A stretch of 64,000 nt of DNA from an uncultured Eubacteriales bacterium. Lineage in GTDB: Bacteria; Bacillota; Clostridia; Oscillospirales; Oscillospiraceae. The stretch lies in contig UQVA01000002.1 of the NCBI GenBank assembly GCA_900544405.1, positions 62,001-126,000 of the forward strand, in the 5' to 3' direction. Shown in pieces: positions 1 through 7,635 of this stretch (positions are counted from its first letter, which is position 1; every line of letters starts with the position of its first letter). Below the pieces are notes generated by a model, which had not been told where the DNA came from, did not search any database, and worked only from the letters and a program-made list of their open reading frames with translations. The position numbers were made by a program, and so were the translations under genes.

Positions 1-536
1 CGGAGGACCTGCAGCGCATCGAGCAGTACACCCAGATGGTGCTGGTGTACCTGCGGCTGGACTCGGACACCTCCGATTATGTGCTGCGGGAGCAGGAACT
101 GGACGGAATTCTGCGCACCTGCGTGAAAAAATTCTCCACCCAGTTCATCCGGCGGCACCTGAGCCTTACCTACGCGCCGGTGCATACAAAAGTGCTCACC
201 GACGGCAAATGGCTGGCCTTCGTCATTGAACAGCTGCTTTCCAACGCCGTGAAGTACACGAAAACCGGCGGCGTGGAGATTTTTATGGCCCAGCCGGGGG
301 TGCTGTGCATCCGGGATTCCGGTGTGGGCATCCGTCCGGAGGACCTGCCCCGAATTTTCGAGCGAGGCTACACGGGCACCAACGGCCGGGCGGAGCAGCG
401 GTCCAGCGGTATTGGGCTGTATCTCTGCAAGCGGGTCTGCAATAACCTGAACCACGGTCTCCGGGTGGAGTCCCGGTCCGGGCAGGGGACGGCAGTCTAT
501 CTGGACCTGCGGCGGAAAAATTCCCGGCCGGAGTAA
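1..536 (+). CDS. Sensor histidine kinase, Bce type, C-terminal part (cut by window edge)
   Basis: The reading frame is open from base 3 and runs off the left edge, so only the kinase core is present. It shows the HATPase features in order: an N box (LLSNAVKYT), a G1 box (DSGVGI) followed by an F box (RIFERGYTG), and a G2 box (GIGLYLCKRV). The GYTG and NHGL surroundings resemble intramembrane-sensing kinases of the BceS/GraS group. It is followed after about 110 bases by an ABC ATPase and a permease, the usual partners of such kinases in antimicrobial-peptide sensing and resistance. The Bce assignment rests on the catalytic domain and neighbours; the membrane part is not visible. Confidence 0.85.
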   Translation, partial: EDLQRIEQYTQMVLVYLRLDSDTSDYVLREQELDGILRTCVKKFSTQFIRRHLSLTYAPVHTKVLTDGKWLAFVIEQLLSNAVKYTKTGGVEIFMAQPGVLCIRDSGVGIRPEDLPRIFERGYTGTNGRAEQRSSGIGLYLCKRVCNNLNHGLRVESRSGQGTAVYLDLRRKNSRPE

Positions 537-549
537 AAACGAACAACAA

Positions 550-613
550 TGTAAGATTTGCCGGAGGAAATGTAAGGGGAATCCCATGCGAAGCATTTCC
601 TCCGGTGTTATAA
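550..613 (+). promoter_or_regulatory. Candidate response-regulator operator and promoter of the ABC genes
   Basis: Two direct TGTAAG hexamers lie at 550-555 and 571-576, 21 bp apart (two helical turns), as expected for an OmpR-type regulator. A perfect 12-bp inverted repeat (CCGGAGGAAATG, 561-572, and its complement at 594-605) overlaps them. A TATAAT -10 box follows at 608-613 with no good -35 box, which suits an activator-dependent promoter. Function is inferred. Confidence 0.45.
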
Positions 614-645
614 TTTCCTCAGAAATTCCAAGGAGGAAACAAAGT

Positions 646-1411
646 ATGGCAATTCTGGAAGTAACGGACCTGAAAAAAGGTCTATACCACCCGGCTGGGG
701 GGCCAGCAGGTGGAAGCACTGAAAAACGTGAGCTTTTCCGTGGACCAGGGGGAATATGTGGCGGTGATGGGCGAGTCCGGCTCCGGCAAGACCACCCTGT
801 TGAACATTCTGGCAGCGCTGGACAGCCCCACCGCCGGCAGCGTGAAGCTGGACGGCCAGGACCTGACGAAAATTCCGCAGAAGGACCTGGCGGCCTTCCG
901 CCGGGACCACCTGGGCTTTGTGTTCCAGGACTTCAATCTGCTGGATACCTTCACCATTGAGGACAATATCTATCTGCCGTTGGTGTTGGCGGGAAAGTCC
1001 TACCGGGAAATGCGGGAGCGGCTGACCCCCATTGCCCAGGAATTGGGCATCGGGGCTATCCTGAAAAAGTACCCTTACGAAGTCTCAGGCGGACAGAAGC
1101 AGCGCTCCGCCGTGGCCCGGGCCATCATCACCAATCCCCGACTGCTGCTGGCCGACGAACCCACCGGCGCACTGGATTCCAAGGCTACCGATGAACTGCT
1201 GCGGCTTTTTGACGATGTGAACCGGGTGGGCCACACCATTATTATGGTGACGCACTCGGTGAAGGCCGCCAGTCACGCCGGGCGGGTGCTGTTCATCCGG
1301 GACGGCGAGGTGTTCCACCAGCTTTACCGGGGGGAGAACACCACGGAGCAGATGTACCAGCGGATCACGGACACCCTGACGGTGCTGACGACGGACGGTG
1401 AGCGGCAATGA
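646..1411 (+). CDS. ABC transporter ATP-binding protein, BceA type, with apparent 5' frameshift
   Basis: ATPase of a peptide-sensing or bacitracin-type exporter; it would pair with the FtsX-like permease that follows. The expected start is ATG 646 behind AAGGAGG (630-636), giving MAILEVTDLKK. The frame then breaks in the run of six A at 673-678: one base fewer restores KKVYTT and reads straight into the body. As written, the intact frame starts only at GTG 710 and would lack the first beta strand. The rest is complete: Walker A GESGSGKTT, signature SGGQKQRSA, Walker B LLLADEPTG and the H-loop region VTHS. It overlaps the permease by ATGA. The extra A may be a sequencing error, a mutation or a switchable tract. 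Confidence 0.85.
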
Positions 1412-3450
1412 AAACAGGCTTCTATCCCGGCTTCGCCTTCAGCGGCATCCGGAAAAATAAGCGGCTGTATGTGCCGTATCTGCTCACCTGCATTGGTGCG
1501 GTAATGATGTTTTATATTTTGAACTCCCTGTCCCGGTTTATGATCACCAGCGGCAGCTTCGGCGGCGGGACCACCGGGTCACTGCTGGAACTGGGCACCT
1601 GGGTCATGGGATTCTTTTCCCTTATCTTCCTGTTTTATACCAATTCTTTCCTGATTCGTCGCCGGAAGAAGGAATTCGGCCTGTATAATGTCCTGGGCAT
1701 GGGCAAGGGAAACATTGCCCGTATCCTGCTCTGGGAGACGGTCATTCTGCTGGCAGTATCGTTGGCTGCCGGGCTTGGTCTGGGCATTGCACTGAGCAAG
1801 CTGTTTGAATTGGGCCTGGGCCGCATCATCCGGATGGAGAATCTGGACCATGTGCTGCGGGTGGACGGGAGAGGCGTCCTGCACACCGTGGTGATCTACG
1901 GCGTGATTTTCTTCCTGATCTATCTGAATAGCCTCCGGCAAATTCATTTTGGTTCCCCGGTGGAACTGCTCCGGGGGGAGAATCTGGGGGAAAAGCCTCC
2001 CAAGGCCAACTGGCTGGTGGCCTTGCTGGGCGTGGTTCTACTGGCGGCGGCTTACCATCTGGCTGTGACCATCGAGGACCCCATTCTGGCCATGACCTGG
2101 TTCTTTGTGGCGGTGCTGCTGGTCATTGCGGCTACCTACCTGCTGTTCATAGCCGGGTCCGTGACCTTGTGCCGTCTGCTGCAAAAGTGCAAGGGTTACT
2201 ATTATCAGTCCCGCCACTTCGTCTCCGTGTCCTCCATGGCCTACCGGATGAAGCGCAACGGTGCAGGCCTGGCTTCCATCTGCATTCTGGCCACTATGGT
2301 GCTGGTCATTGCCTCCACCACCGTCTCCTTGTACAGCGGCATCGAACAGAATCTCGCGGAGCGCTATCCCCGGGAGTTGAATATTGAACTGGTCAATTAT
2401 GAGCCGGGGACCGAGGAAGACCTGCGGCGGGAGCAGGAGATGCTCCGTTCTGCCGTCATGGAGCAATTGGAAAAACGGGGCCTGAAGCCTGAAAATATCA
2501 TGGAATACCGGGCCAGCTCCACTACCGGCGTGTTTCGGGATAAGACGTTCCTGCTCAATGAGCCGGATACGCTTTCCAATGCGGCCATTACAGGCACTCT
2601 GTTGCTGATTCCTCTGGACGCTTACAACAGTCTGACCGGTTCTCAGGAGACCTTGAAGCCCGGGGAGGCCCTCATCAAGAACTACCGCATGGACTACCAG
2701 CCCTCTGAGCTGACCGTGGCGGGCCATACCTACGCCCTGCGCCGTCTGCCGGACGGCCAGATCGGTGGAGGAGAGTCCCTTACTTATCTGGTGGGGACCG
2801 TGTATCTTGTCGTGCCGGACTATGAAGAAGCGGCACGGGACCTGCACCAGGCGCAGATGGAGGCGGATAACGGTCTGACCGGAATGCGCTGGCACTTTAA
2901 CTTTGACCTGGATGTCCCCGAGGAGGAGCGGAATGCGATCATGAGCGATGCGTTCCATACGTTCCGGGAGGATGAAAGCATCCGTAACTCCGGCTGCTCC
3001 GTCACTGTGGACAGTCGGGAGGCCAACCGGCAGGATTATTACGGCCTTTACGGCGGGCTGCTGTTCCTGGGAGCTGTGCTGAGCGTGGTATTCACGGCAG
3101 CGGCGGTGCTCATCATCTACTATAAGCAGCTTTGCGAGGGCTACGAGGACCAGGCCCGGTTCTCTATCATGCGGAAAGTGGGCATGACGGACCGGGAAAT
3201 TCGCCGGTCGGTGAATTCCCAGATGCTGACGGTGTTCTTCCTGCCGCTGGTGGCGGCGGGGGTCCATCTGGCCTTTGCCTTCCCCATGCTGACCAAGATC
3301 CTGGCGTTGCTGAATATGACGGACCGGAATTGGTTGCTGCTGATGACGGCGGCCAGCTTCCTGGTGTTTGGATTGTTCTACTTGGTGGTGTACCGCCTGA
3401 CCTCCAACACCTATTATAAGATCGTTGTGAGCCGCTCCGAGCGGGAATAA
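1408..3450 (+). CDS. ABC transporter permease, FtsX/BceB family
   Basis: A 680-residue membrane permease translationally coupled to the ATPase by a 4-base ATGA overlap. It has a first helix near residues 20-40, a bundle of further helices, a large extracytoplasmic region around residues 310-540 between helices, and a closing group of FtsX-type helices from about residue 550. This layout (about ten helices with one big outside loop) is that of BceB-like permeases, where the loop senses peptide and talks to the BceS kinase. The substrate cannot be read from sequence. The N-terminal start (MKTGFYPGFAFSGIRKNK) is typical of the family. Confidence 0.88.
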   Translation: MKTGFYPGFAFSGIRKNKRLYVPYLLTCIGAVMMFYILNSLSRFMITSGSFGGGTTGSLLELGTWVMGFFSLIFLFYTNSFLIRRRKKEFGLYNVLGMGKGNIARILLWETVILLAVSLAAGLGLGIALSKLFELGLGRIIRMENLDHVLRVDGRGVLHTVVIYGVIFFLIYLNSLRQIHFGSPVELLRGENLGEKPPKANWLVALLGVVLLAAAYHLAVTIEDPILAMTWFFVAVLLVIAATYLLFIAGSVTLCRLLQKCKGYYYQSRHFVSVSSMAYRMKRNGAGLASICILATMVLVIASTTVSLYSGIEQNLAERYPRELNIELVNYEPGTEEDLRREQEMLRSAVMEQLEKRGLKPENIMEYRASSTTGVFRDKTFLLNEPDTLSNAAITGTLLLIPLDAYNSLTGSQETLKPGEALIKNYRMDYQPSELTVAGHTYALRRLPDGQIGGGESLTYLVGTVYLVVPDYEEAARDLHQAQMEADNGLTGMRWHFNFDLDVPEEERNAIMSDAFHTFREDESIRNSGCSVTVDSREANRQDYYGLYGGLLFLGAVLSVVFTAAAVLIIYYKQLCEGYEDQARFSIMRKVGMTDREIRRSVNSQMLTVFFLPLVAAGVHLAFAFPMLTKILALLNMTDRNWLLLMTAASFLVFGLFYLVVYRLTSNTYYKIVVSRSERE

Positions 3451-3457
3451 AAACAAA

Positions 3458-3487
3458 GCCCCCGGCGGGAATCTTCCCGCCGGGGGC
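3458..3487 (+). terminator. Hairpin terminator after the permease gene
   Basis: A perfect 13-bp stem (GCCCCCGGCGGGA and its complement) with a 4-base loop lies 8 bases after the permease stop. There is no long T run, so its strength is uncertain. Confidence 0.6.
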
Positions 3488-3512
3488 GTTGCATCCGGGT
3501 GATTTCAAAAGG

Positions 3513-3548
3513 AAAAGCGGCAAGTCTCTTTCGAGGCTTGCCGCTTTT
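3513..3548 (-). terminator. Terminator of tRNA-Thr
   Basis: A 12-bp stem (AAAAGCGGCAAG with its complement) lies just 3' of the tRNA on the minus strand and is followed there by a T-rich stretch. Confidence 0.75.
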
Positions 3549-3550
3549 GG

Positions 3551-3623
3551 AGCTGGAAACGTGACTTGAACACGCGACCTGCTGATTACGAATCAGCTGC
3601 TCTACCGACTGAGCTATTCCAGC
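3551..3623 (-). tRNA. tRNA-Thr (anticodon CGT)
   Basis: Read on the minus strand, all four arms fold: a 7-bp acceptor stem (GCTGGAA/TTCCAGC), a D arm with AGTCGGTA, an anticodon arm GCTGA-TTCGTAA-TCAGC with anticodon CGT, and a T arm with TTCAAGT. It would read ACG. CCA is not encoded; the discriminator is U. Confidence 0.95.
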
Positions 3624-3638
3624 AAAGGCACGATCCTT

Positions 3639-3667
3639 ATTATATAGGCTTTCTTCGAAAATGTCAA
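3639..3667 (-). promoter_or_regulatory. Promoter of tRNA-Thr
   Basis: On the minus strand a consensus TTGACA (3662-3667) and TATAAT (3639-3644) are separated by exactly 17 bases and end 15 bases before the tRNA. Confidence 0.85.
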
Positions 3668-3691
3668 CTGCTTTTTCTTTTGAATCGCATC

Positions 3692-3719
3692 TTGCAAAAC
3701 CAGGAGAAAATGATATACT
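3692..3719 (+). promoter_or_regulatory. Promoter of the ABC exporter operon
   Basis: TTGCAA (3692-3697) and TATACT (3714-3719) are 16 bases apart, upstream of the start at 3751. It lies back to back with the tRNA-Thr promoter. Confidence 0.55.
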
Positions 3720-3750
3720 ATACTCGAATTTAATAGGGAGCGTGATAGAT

Positions 3751-5475
3751 GTGAGAAAACTCCTGCGCTACATGAAGGGCTTCGGCAAGGAATGCGTGCT
3801 GGGGCCGCTGTTCAAGCTGTTGGAAGCCACCTTTGAACTTTTGGTGCCGCTGGTGGTGGCCAACATCGTGGACAAGGGCATTGCAAACGGGGATACCCCC
3901 TACATTATCAAGATGTGTCTCGTGATGGTGCTGTTGGGCGTTGTGGGCCTGGCCAGCAGTGTGACGGCACAGTATTTTTCTGCCCGTGCAGCGGTGGGAT
4001 TTGCCTCCCGGCTGCGCCATGCGGTCATGCAGCGGACCCTGCGGCTGGGCTACGGGGAAATCGACCGGCTGGGCACTTCCACGCTGGTGACCCGGATGAC
4101 CTCCGACATCAACCAGGTCCAGAACGGCGTGAACCTGACCCTGCGGCTGCTGCTCCGGTCCCCCTTCGTGGTGTTCGGCGCTATGGTCATGGCCTTTACC
4201 ATCGATACCCAGGCGGCGCTGGTGTTCGCCGGGGTCATTCCCATTCTGTGCATTGTGGTGTTCGGCATCATGCTCATCACCATGCCCATGTACAAGCGGG
4301 TTCAGCAGCGGCTGGACAGCGTCACCGGCAAAGCCCGGCAGAATCTCTCCGGCGTCCGGGTGCTGCGGGCATTCAATATGGAAAAGAGCCAAATCCAGGG
4401 CTTTGACGACAGCACGGCGGCCCTGACTGCCAGCCAGATGGCGGCCGGACGGGTGTCGGGCCTGCTGAACCCCCTGACGTTCGTCATTGTGAACCTGGCG
4501 GTCATCGTGCTCATTCGGGTGGGGGCCGTGAAGGTGGATGGCGGGGTGCTGACCCAAGGCCTGGTCATCGCCCTGTACAACTATATGTCCCAGATTTTGG
4601 TAGAGCTTATCAAGATGGCCAATCTCATCATCAACATCACCAAGGCCGTGGCCTGTGGCAACCGGGTGGAGGCCCTGCTGGAGGTCCGGCCCGGACAGAA
4701 GAACGGTGAAAAGACCGATGCCATTCTGGGCGGCGTGACCTTTGAGAACGTGGCGGCAGGCTATCCCGGCGCAGCGGCCCATTCTCTGGAGGGCGTGTCC
4801 TTTACGGCCAAGCCCGGCCAGACCGTGGGCATCATCGGCGGCACCGGCTCCGGTAAAACGACTTTGGTGAACCTGATCCCCCGGTTCTATGATGCCCAGG
4901 AGGGCACCGTGACCATCGACGGCACGGACGTGAAGGAACTGGACCAGGAGACCCTCCGTTCCGCCATCGGCGTGGTGCCCCAGAAAGCAGTCCTGTTCCA
5001 CGGAACCATCCGGGAGAACCTCCGCTGGGGCAAGGAAGATGCTACCGACGAGGAGCTTTGGGATGCCCTGGACGTGGCCCAGGCCCGGGAAGTGGTCAAG
5101 GACAAGGAAGGGGAACTGGATGCTCCGGTGGAGCAGGGGGGAACCAATTTCTCCGGCGGCCAGAAGCAGCGGCTGACCATCGCCCGTGCTTTGGTCCGCA
5201 AGCCCCGCATCCTGATTCTGGACGACAGCGCTTCGGCCCTGGACTATGCCACCGACGCCCGGCTGCGGATGGCCATTCGGAATATGAAAAATCCGCCTAC
5301 GACCTTCATCGTCTCCCAGCGGTCCTCCGCCGTGCGGTACGCCGACGAAATTCTGGTGCTGGACGACGGGAAACTGGTGGGCAAGGGCACCCACGAGGAA
5401 TTGCTGAAAAATTGCCCTGTGTACCGGGAGATCGTGCGCTCCCAGTTCCCGGAGGAGGTGAAGGACAATGGCTAA
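3751..5475 (+). CDS. ABC exporter half-transporter, subunit 1 (TmrA/YheI-like)
   Basis: A fused membrane-ATPase half of a type IV ABC exporter, 574 residues from GTG 3751 (AGGGAG at 3734-3739); a longer open frame back to 3661 would include the promoter and is not used. The transmembrane domain with about six helices covers residues 15-300. The ATPase domain carries Walker A GGTGSGKTT, signature NFSGGQKQR and Walker B ILILDDSAS. In Walker B the catalytic Glu is replaced by Asp (LDDSAS), the usual mark of the degenerate half in heterodimeric exporters. The next gene supplies the canonical half. Substrate unknown; multidrug, lipid or peptide export are the known roles of the family. Confidence 0.9.
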   Translation: MRKLLRYMKGFGKECVLGPLFKLLEATFELLVPLVVANIVDKGIANGDTPYIIKMCLVMVLLGVVGLASSVTAQYFSARAAVGFASRLRHAVMQRTLRLGYGEIDRLGTSTLVTRMTSDINQVQNGVNLTLRLLLRSPFVVFGAMVMAFTIDTQAALVFAGVIPILCIVVFGIMLITMPMYKRVQQRLDSVTGKARQNLSGVRVLRAFNMEKSQIQGFDDSTAALTASQMAAGRVSGLLNPLTFVIVNLAVIVLIRVGAVKVDGGVLTQGLVIALYNYMSQILVELIKMANLIINITKAVACGNRVEALLEVRPGQKNGEKTDAILGGVTFENVAAGYPGAAAHSLEGVSFTAKPGQTVGIIGGTGSGKTTLVNLIPRFYDAQEGTVTIDGTDVKELDQETLRSAIGVVPQKAVLFHGTIRENLRWGKEDATDEELWDALDVAQAREVVKDKEGELDAPVEQGGTNFSGGQKQRLTIARALVRKPRILILDDSASALDYATDARLRMAIRNMKNPPTTFIVSQRSSAVRYADEILVLDDGKLVGKGTHEELLKNCPVYREIVRSQFPEEVKDNG

Positions 5476-7213
5476 GACAACGCAACCGGGGACCCTTTCT
5501 AAAGTCCTGCTGCGGGTAAAGCGGTATTGGGCCGCCATGATCGGCTCCATTGCTCTGTCCGCCGTGTATGTGGCCATGAGCCTGTATATCCCCATTCTGG
5601 TGGGCGATGCCATTGACTGCATCGTGGAGGCCGGCCATGTGGACTTTACCAAAATGGGAGAATATCTCCTGAAAGTGGCCATCTGCGCCGGAGCGGCGGG
5701 CCTTTCCCAGTGGGTCATGAACGTACTGAACAACCATGTGACCTACCGGGTGACGCAGGACCTGCGCCAGGAGGCCTTCCGGCATATTCAGGACCTGCCC
5801 CTGAGCTATCTGGACACCCATCCCCAGGGGGATATGGTGAGCCGGATGGTGGCGGATGTGGATACCTTCGCCGACGGCCTGCTCATGGGCTTCACCCAGT
5901 TCTTTACCGGTGCGCTGACCATTCTAGGAACCCTGTTCATTATGATGACCATTCGCTGGCAGATTGCCCTGGTGGTGCTGTGCATCACCCCGGTATCTCT
6001 GCTGGTGGCCCGGTTCATTTCCAAGCGGACCTATTCCATGTTCCGGCTCCAGAGCCAGACCCGCGGCGAGCAGACGGCCCTCATTGACGAGACCGTGGGC
6101 GAATTGAAAGTGGTCCAGGCCTTCGGCCATGAGAATGCCTCTCTGGCGGAGTTCGATGAGGTCAACGACCGGCTGGAAAAATGCTCTTTGCAGGCCATTT
6201 TCTTCTCCTCTCTGGTGAATCCCGCCACCCGGTTCGTGAACTCCCTGGTCTACGCCTGCGTGGGCCTGGTGGGCGCCCTCAGCGCCATCGGCGGAGCCAT
6301 CACTCCGGGCGTGCTGACCATTTTCCTCAGCTATGCCAACCAGTACACCAAGCCCTTCAATGAAATTTCCGGCGTGGTGACGGAATTGCAGAACGCCCTG
6401 GCCTGCGCCGCACGGGTGTTCGAGCTGATCGAAGAAAAGCCCCAGACGGCGGACCCGGCGGACCCCAAGGTTCCCGAAACCGTGGAGGGGGCCATGGAGA
6501 TTTCTCATGTGGACTTCTCCTATGTGCCGGAAAAGCCCCTCATCCGGGACTTCAACCTGTCCGTGAAGCCCGGCGAGCGGGTGGCCATTGTCGGTCCCAC
6601 GGGCTGCGGCAAGACGACCATGATCAACCTGCTCATGCGCTTCTATGATCCCCAGCAGGGTACCATCACCCTGGACGGGGTGAACACCCGGGAAATGGCG
6701 AGGGGCGACCTGCGCCGGTGCGTGGGCATGGTGCTGCAGGATACCTGGCTCATGTCCGGCACCATCCGGGATAATATTGCCATGGGCAAGCCGGACGCGA
6801 CCCTGGAGGAAATTCAGGAGGCGGCGAAAAAGGCCCATGCGGACAGCTTTATCCGCCGGATGCCCCAGGGCTACGATACCCAGGTGGGCGAGGGCGGCGG
6901 CAGCCTGTCCCAGGGCCAGAAGCAGCTTCTGTGCATCGCACGGGTGATGCTGTGTCTGCCACCCATGCTGATTCTGGACGAGGCTACGTCCTCCATCGAT
7001 ACCCGCACGGAGATGAAAGTCCAGAATGCGTTCCAGACCATGATGGAAGGCCGGACCAGCTTCATCGTGGCCCATCGGCTCTCCACCATCCAGAATGCGG
7101 ATGTGATTCTGGTCATGCGGGACGGGCAGATCATCGAGCAGGGTACCCATCAGGAACTCCTTGCCAAGAGGGGCTTCTACGAGCAGCTGTACCAGAGCCA
7201 GTTTGCCCATTAA
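5468..7213 (+). CDS. ABC exporter half-transporter, subunit 2 (TmrB/YheH-like)
   Basis: A 581-residue partner overlapping the previous gene by 8 bases, so the two are translated together and most likely form a heterodimer. It has six membrane helices in residues 15-310 and an ATPase domain with Walker A GPTGCGKTT, Walker B MLILDEATSS with the catalytic Glu present, and the H-loop VAHRLST. The signature reads SLSQGQKQL, a Q-for-G variant also common in such pairs. A strong terminator follows the stop, closing a two-gene operon. Substrate cannot be told from sequence. Confidence 0.9.
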   Translation: MAKTTQPGTLSKVLLRVKRYWAAMIGSIALSAVYVAMSLYIPILVGDAIDCIVEAGHVDFTKMGEYLLKVAICAGAAGLSQWVMNVLNNHVTYRVTQDLRQEAFRHIQDLPLSYLDTHPQGDMVSRMVADVDTFADGLLMGFTQFFTGALTILGTLFIMMTIRWQIALVVLCITPVSLLVARFISKRTYSMFRLQSQTRGEQTALIDETVGELKVVQAFGHENASLAEFDEVNDRLEKCSLQAIFFSSLVNPATRFVNSLVYACVGLVGALSAIGGAITPGVLTIFLSYANQYTKPFNEISGVVTELQNALACAARVFELIEEKPQTADPADPKVPETVEGAMEISHVDFSYVPEKPLIRDFNLSVKPGERVAIVGPTGCGKTTMINLLMRFYDPQQGTITLDGVNTREMARGDLRRCVGMVLQDTWLMSGTIRDNIAMGKPDATLEEIQEAAKKAHADSFIRRMPQGYDTQVGEGGGSLSQGQKQLLCIARVMLCLPPMLILDEATSSIDTRTEMKVQNAFQTMMEGRTSFIVAHRLSTIQNADVILVMRDGQIIEQGTHQELLAKRGFYEQLYQSQFAH

Positions 7214-7227
7214 GTGAATTTACGAGC

Positions 7228-7259
7228 CAAGGCTCCCTGGAAGGGGAGCCTTGTTTTTT
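7228..7259 (+). terminator. Rho-independent terminator after the ABC exporter
   Basis: Stem CAAGGCTCCC with its perfect complement, then TTTTTT. It begins 15 bases after the stop codon. Confidence 0.85.
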
Positions 7260-7351
7260 AAGAGAAAAGAGAAGAGAGAATAGAGAAAAGCCGAAATGCT
7301 GCGACGGGGGCAATGTGCGGGAAAATTTCGAGAAGCCCCCGGCGGAGCATG

Positions 7352-7379
7352 GTAGGGGCGAGGCGTGCCTCGCCCCTAC
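7352..7379. repeat. Intergenic palindrome (REP-like)
   Basis: GTAGGGGCGAGGC is followed after 2 bases by its exact complement, a 13-bp near-perfect palindrome. It sits in the gap 7260-7635, which has no gene but also holds a hairpin at 7424-7446 (TATGACTGCC stem) followed by a T-rich stretch, and a GC-rich second element around 7468-7510. Short palindromes of this kind occur as dispersed intergenic repeats in gut Clostridia; whether this one is repeated cannot be told from the window alone. Confidence 0.5.
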
Positions 7380-7423
7380 AGTGCCTCGCCGGGAGTGCCC
7401 ATAGGGCAGTCACTTAGTAGTGG

Positions 7424-7446
7424 TATGACTGCCACCGGCAGTCATA
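7424..7446 (+). terminator. Hairpin followed by T-rich tail
   Basis: A 10-bp stem with a 3-base loop, then ATCATTTTTATT. No gene ends directly upstream, so it may be part of the repeat cluster rather than a working terminator. Confidence 0.35.
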
Positions 7447-7565
7447 ATCATTTTTATTCGCTGCGCGGGGCACACCCCCCTACACGCCGGGAGGCAAGCG
7501 CCTCGCCGGAGGATTTTCAAAATACGATGTGCTGCCTCTGCAACGCCTCTCTCTATCCTCAATCG

Positions 7566-7594
7566 TTGACTTTCCTGAAGAAAATGCGTATAAT
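7566..7594 (+). promoter_or_regulatory. Promoter of the topoisomerase operon
   Basis: TTGACT (7566-7571), a 17-base spacer and TATAAT (7589-7594), 42 bases before the start at 7636. Confidence 0.8.
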
Positions 7595-7635
7595 AGGAGA
7601 AAATACAATGGAGCAATATGGCAGGTAGGAGTATT

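Noticed and set aside
673..680. Programmed -1 frameshift site (A AAA AAG) in the bceA-like gene
   Set aside because: The downstream frame is reached by +1 (or -2), not by -1, so this slippery site would give the wrong product.
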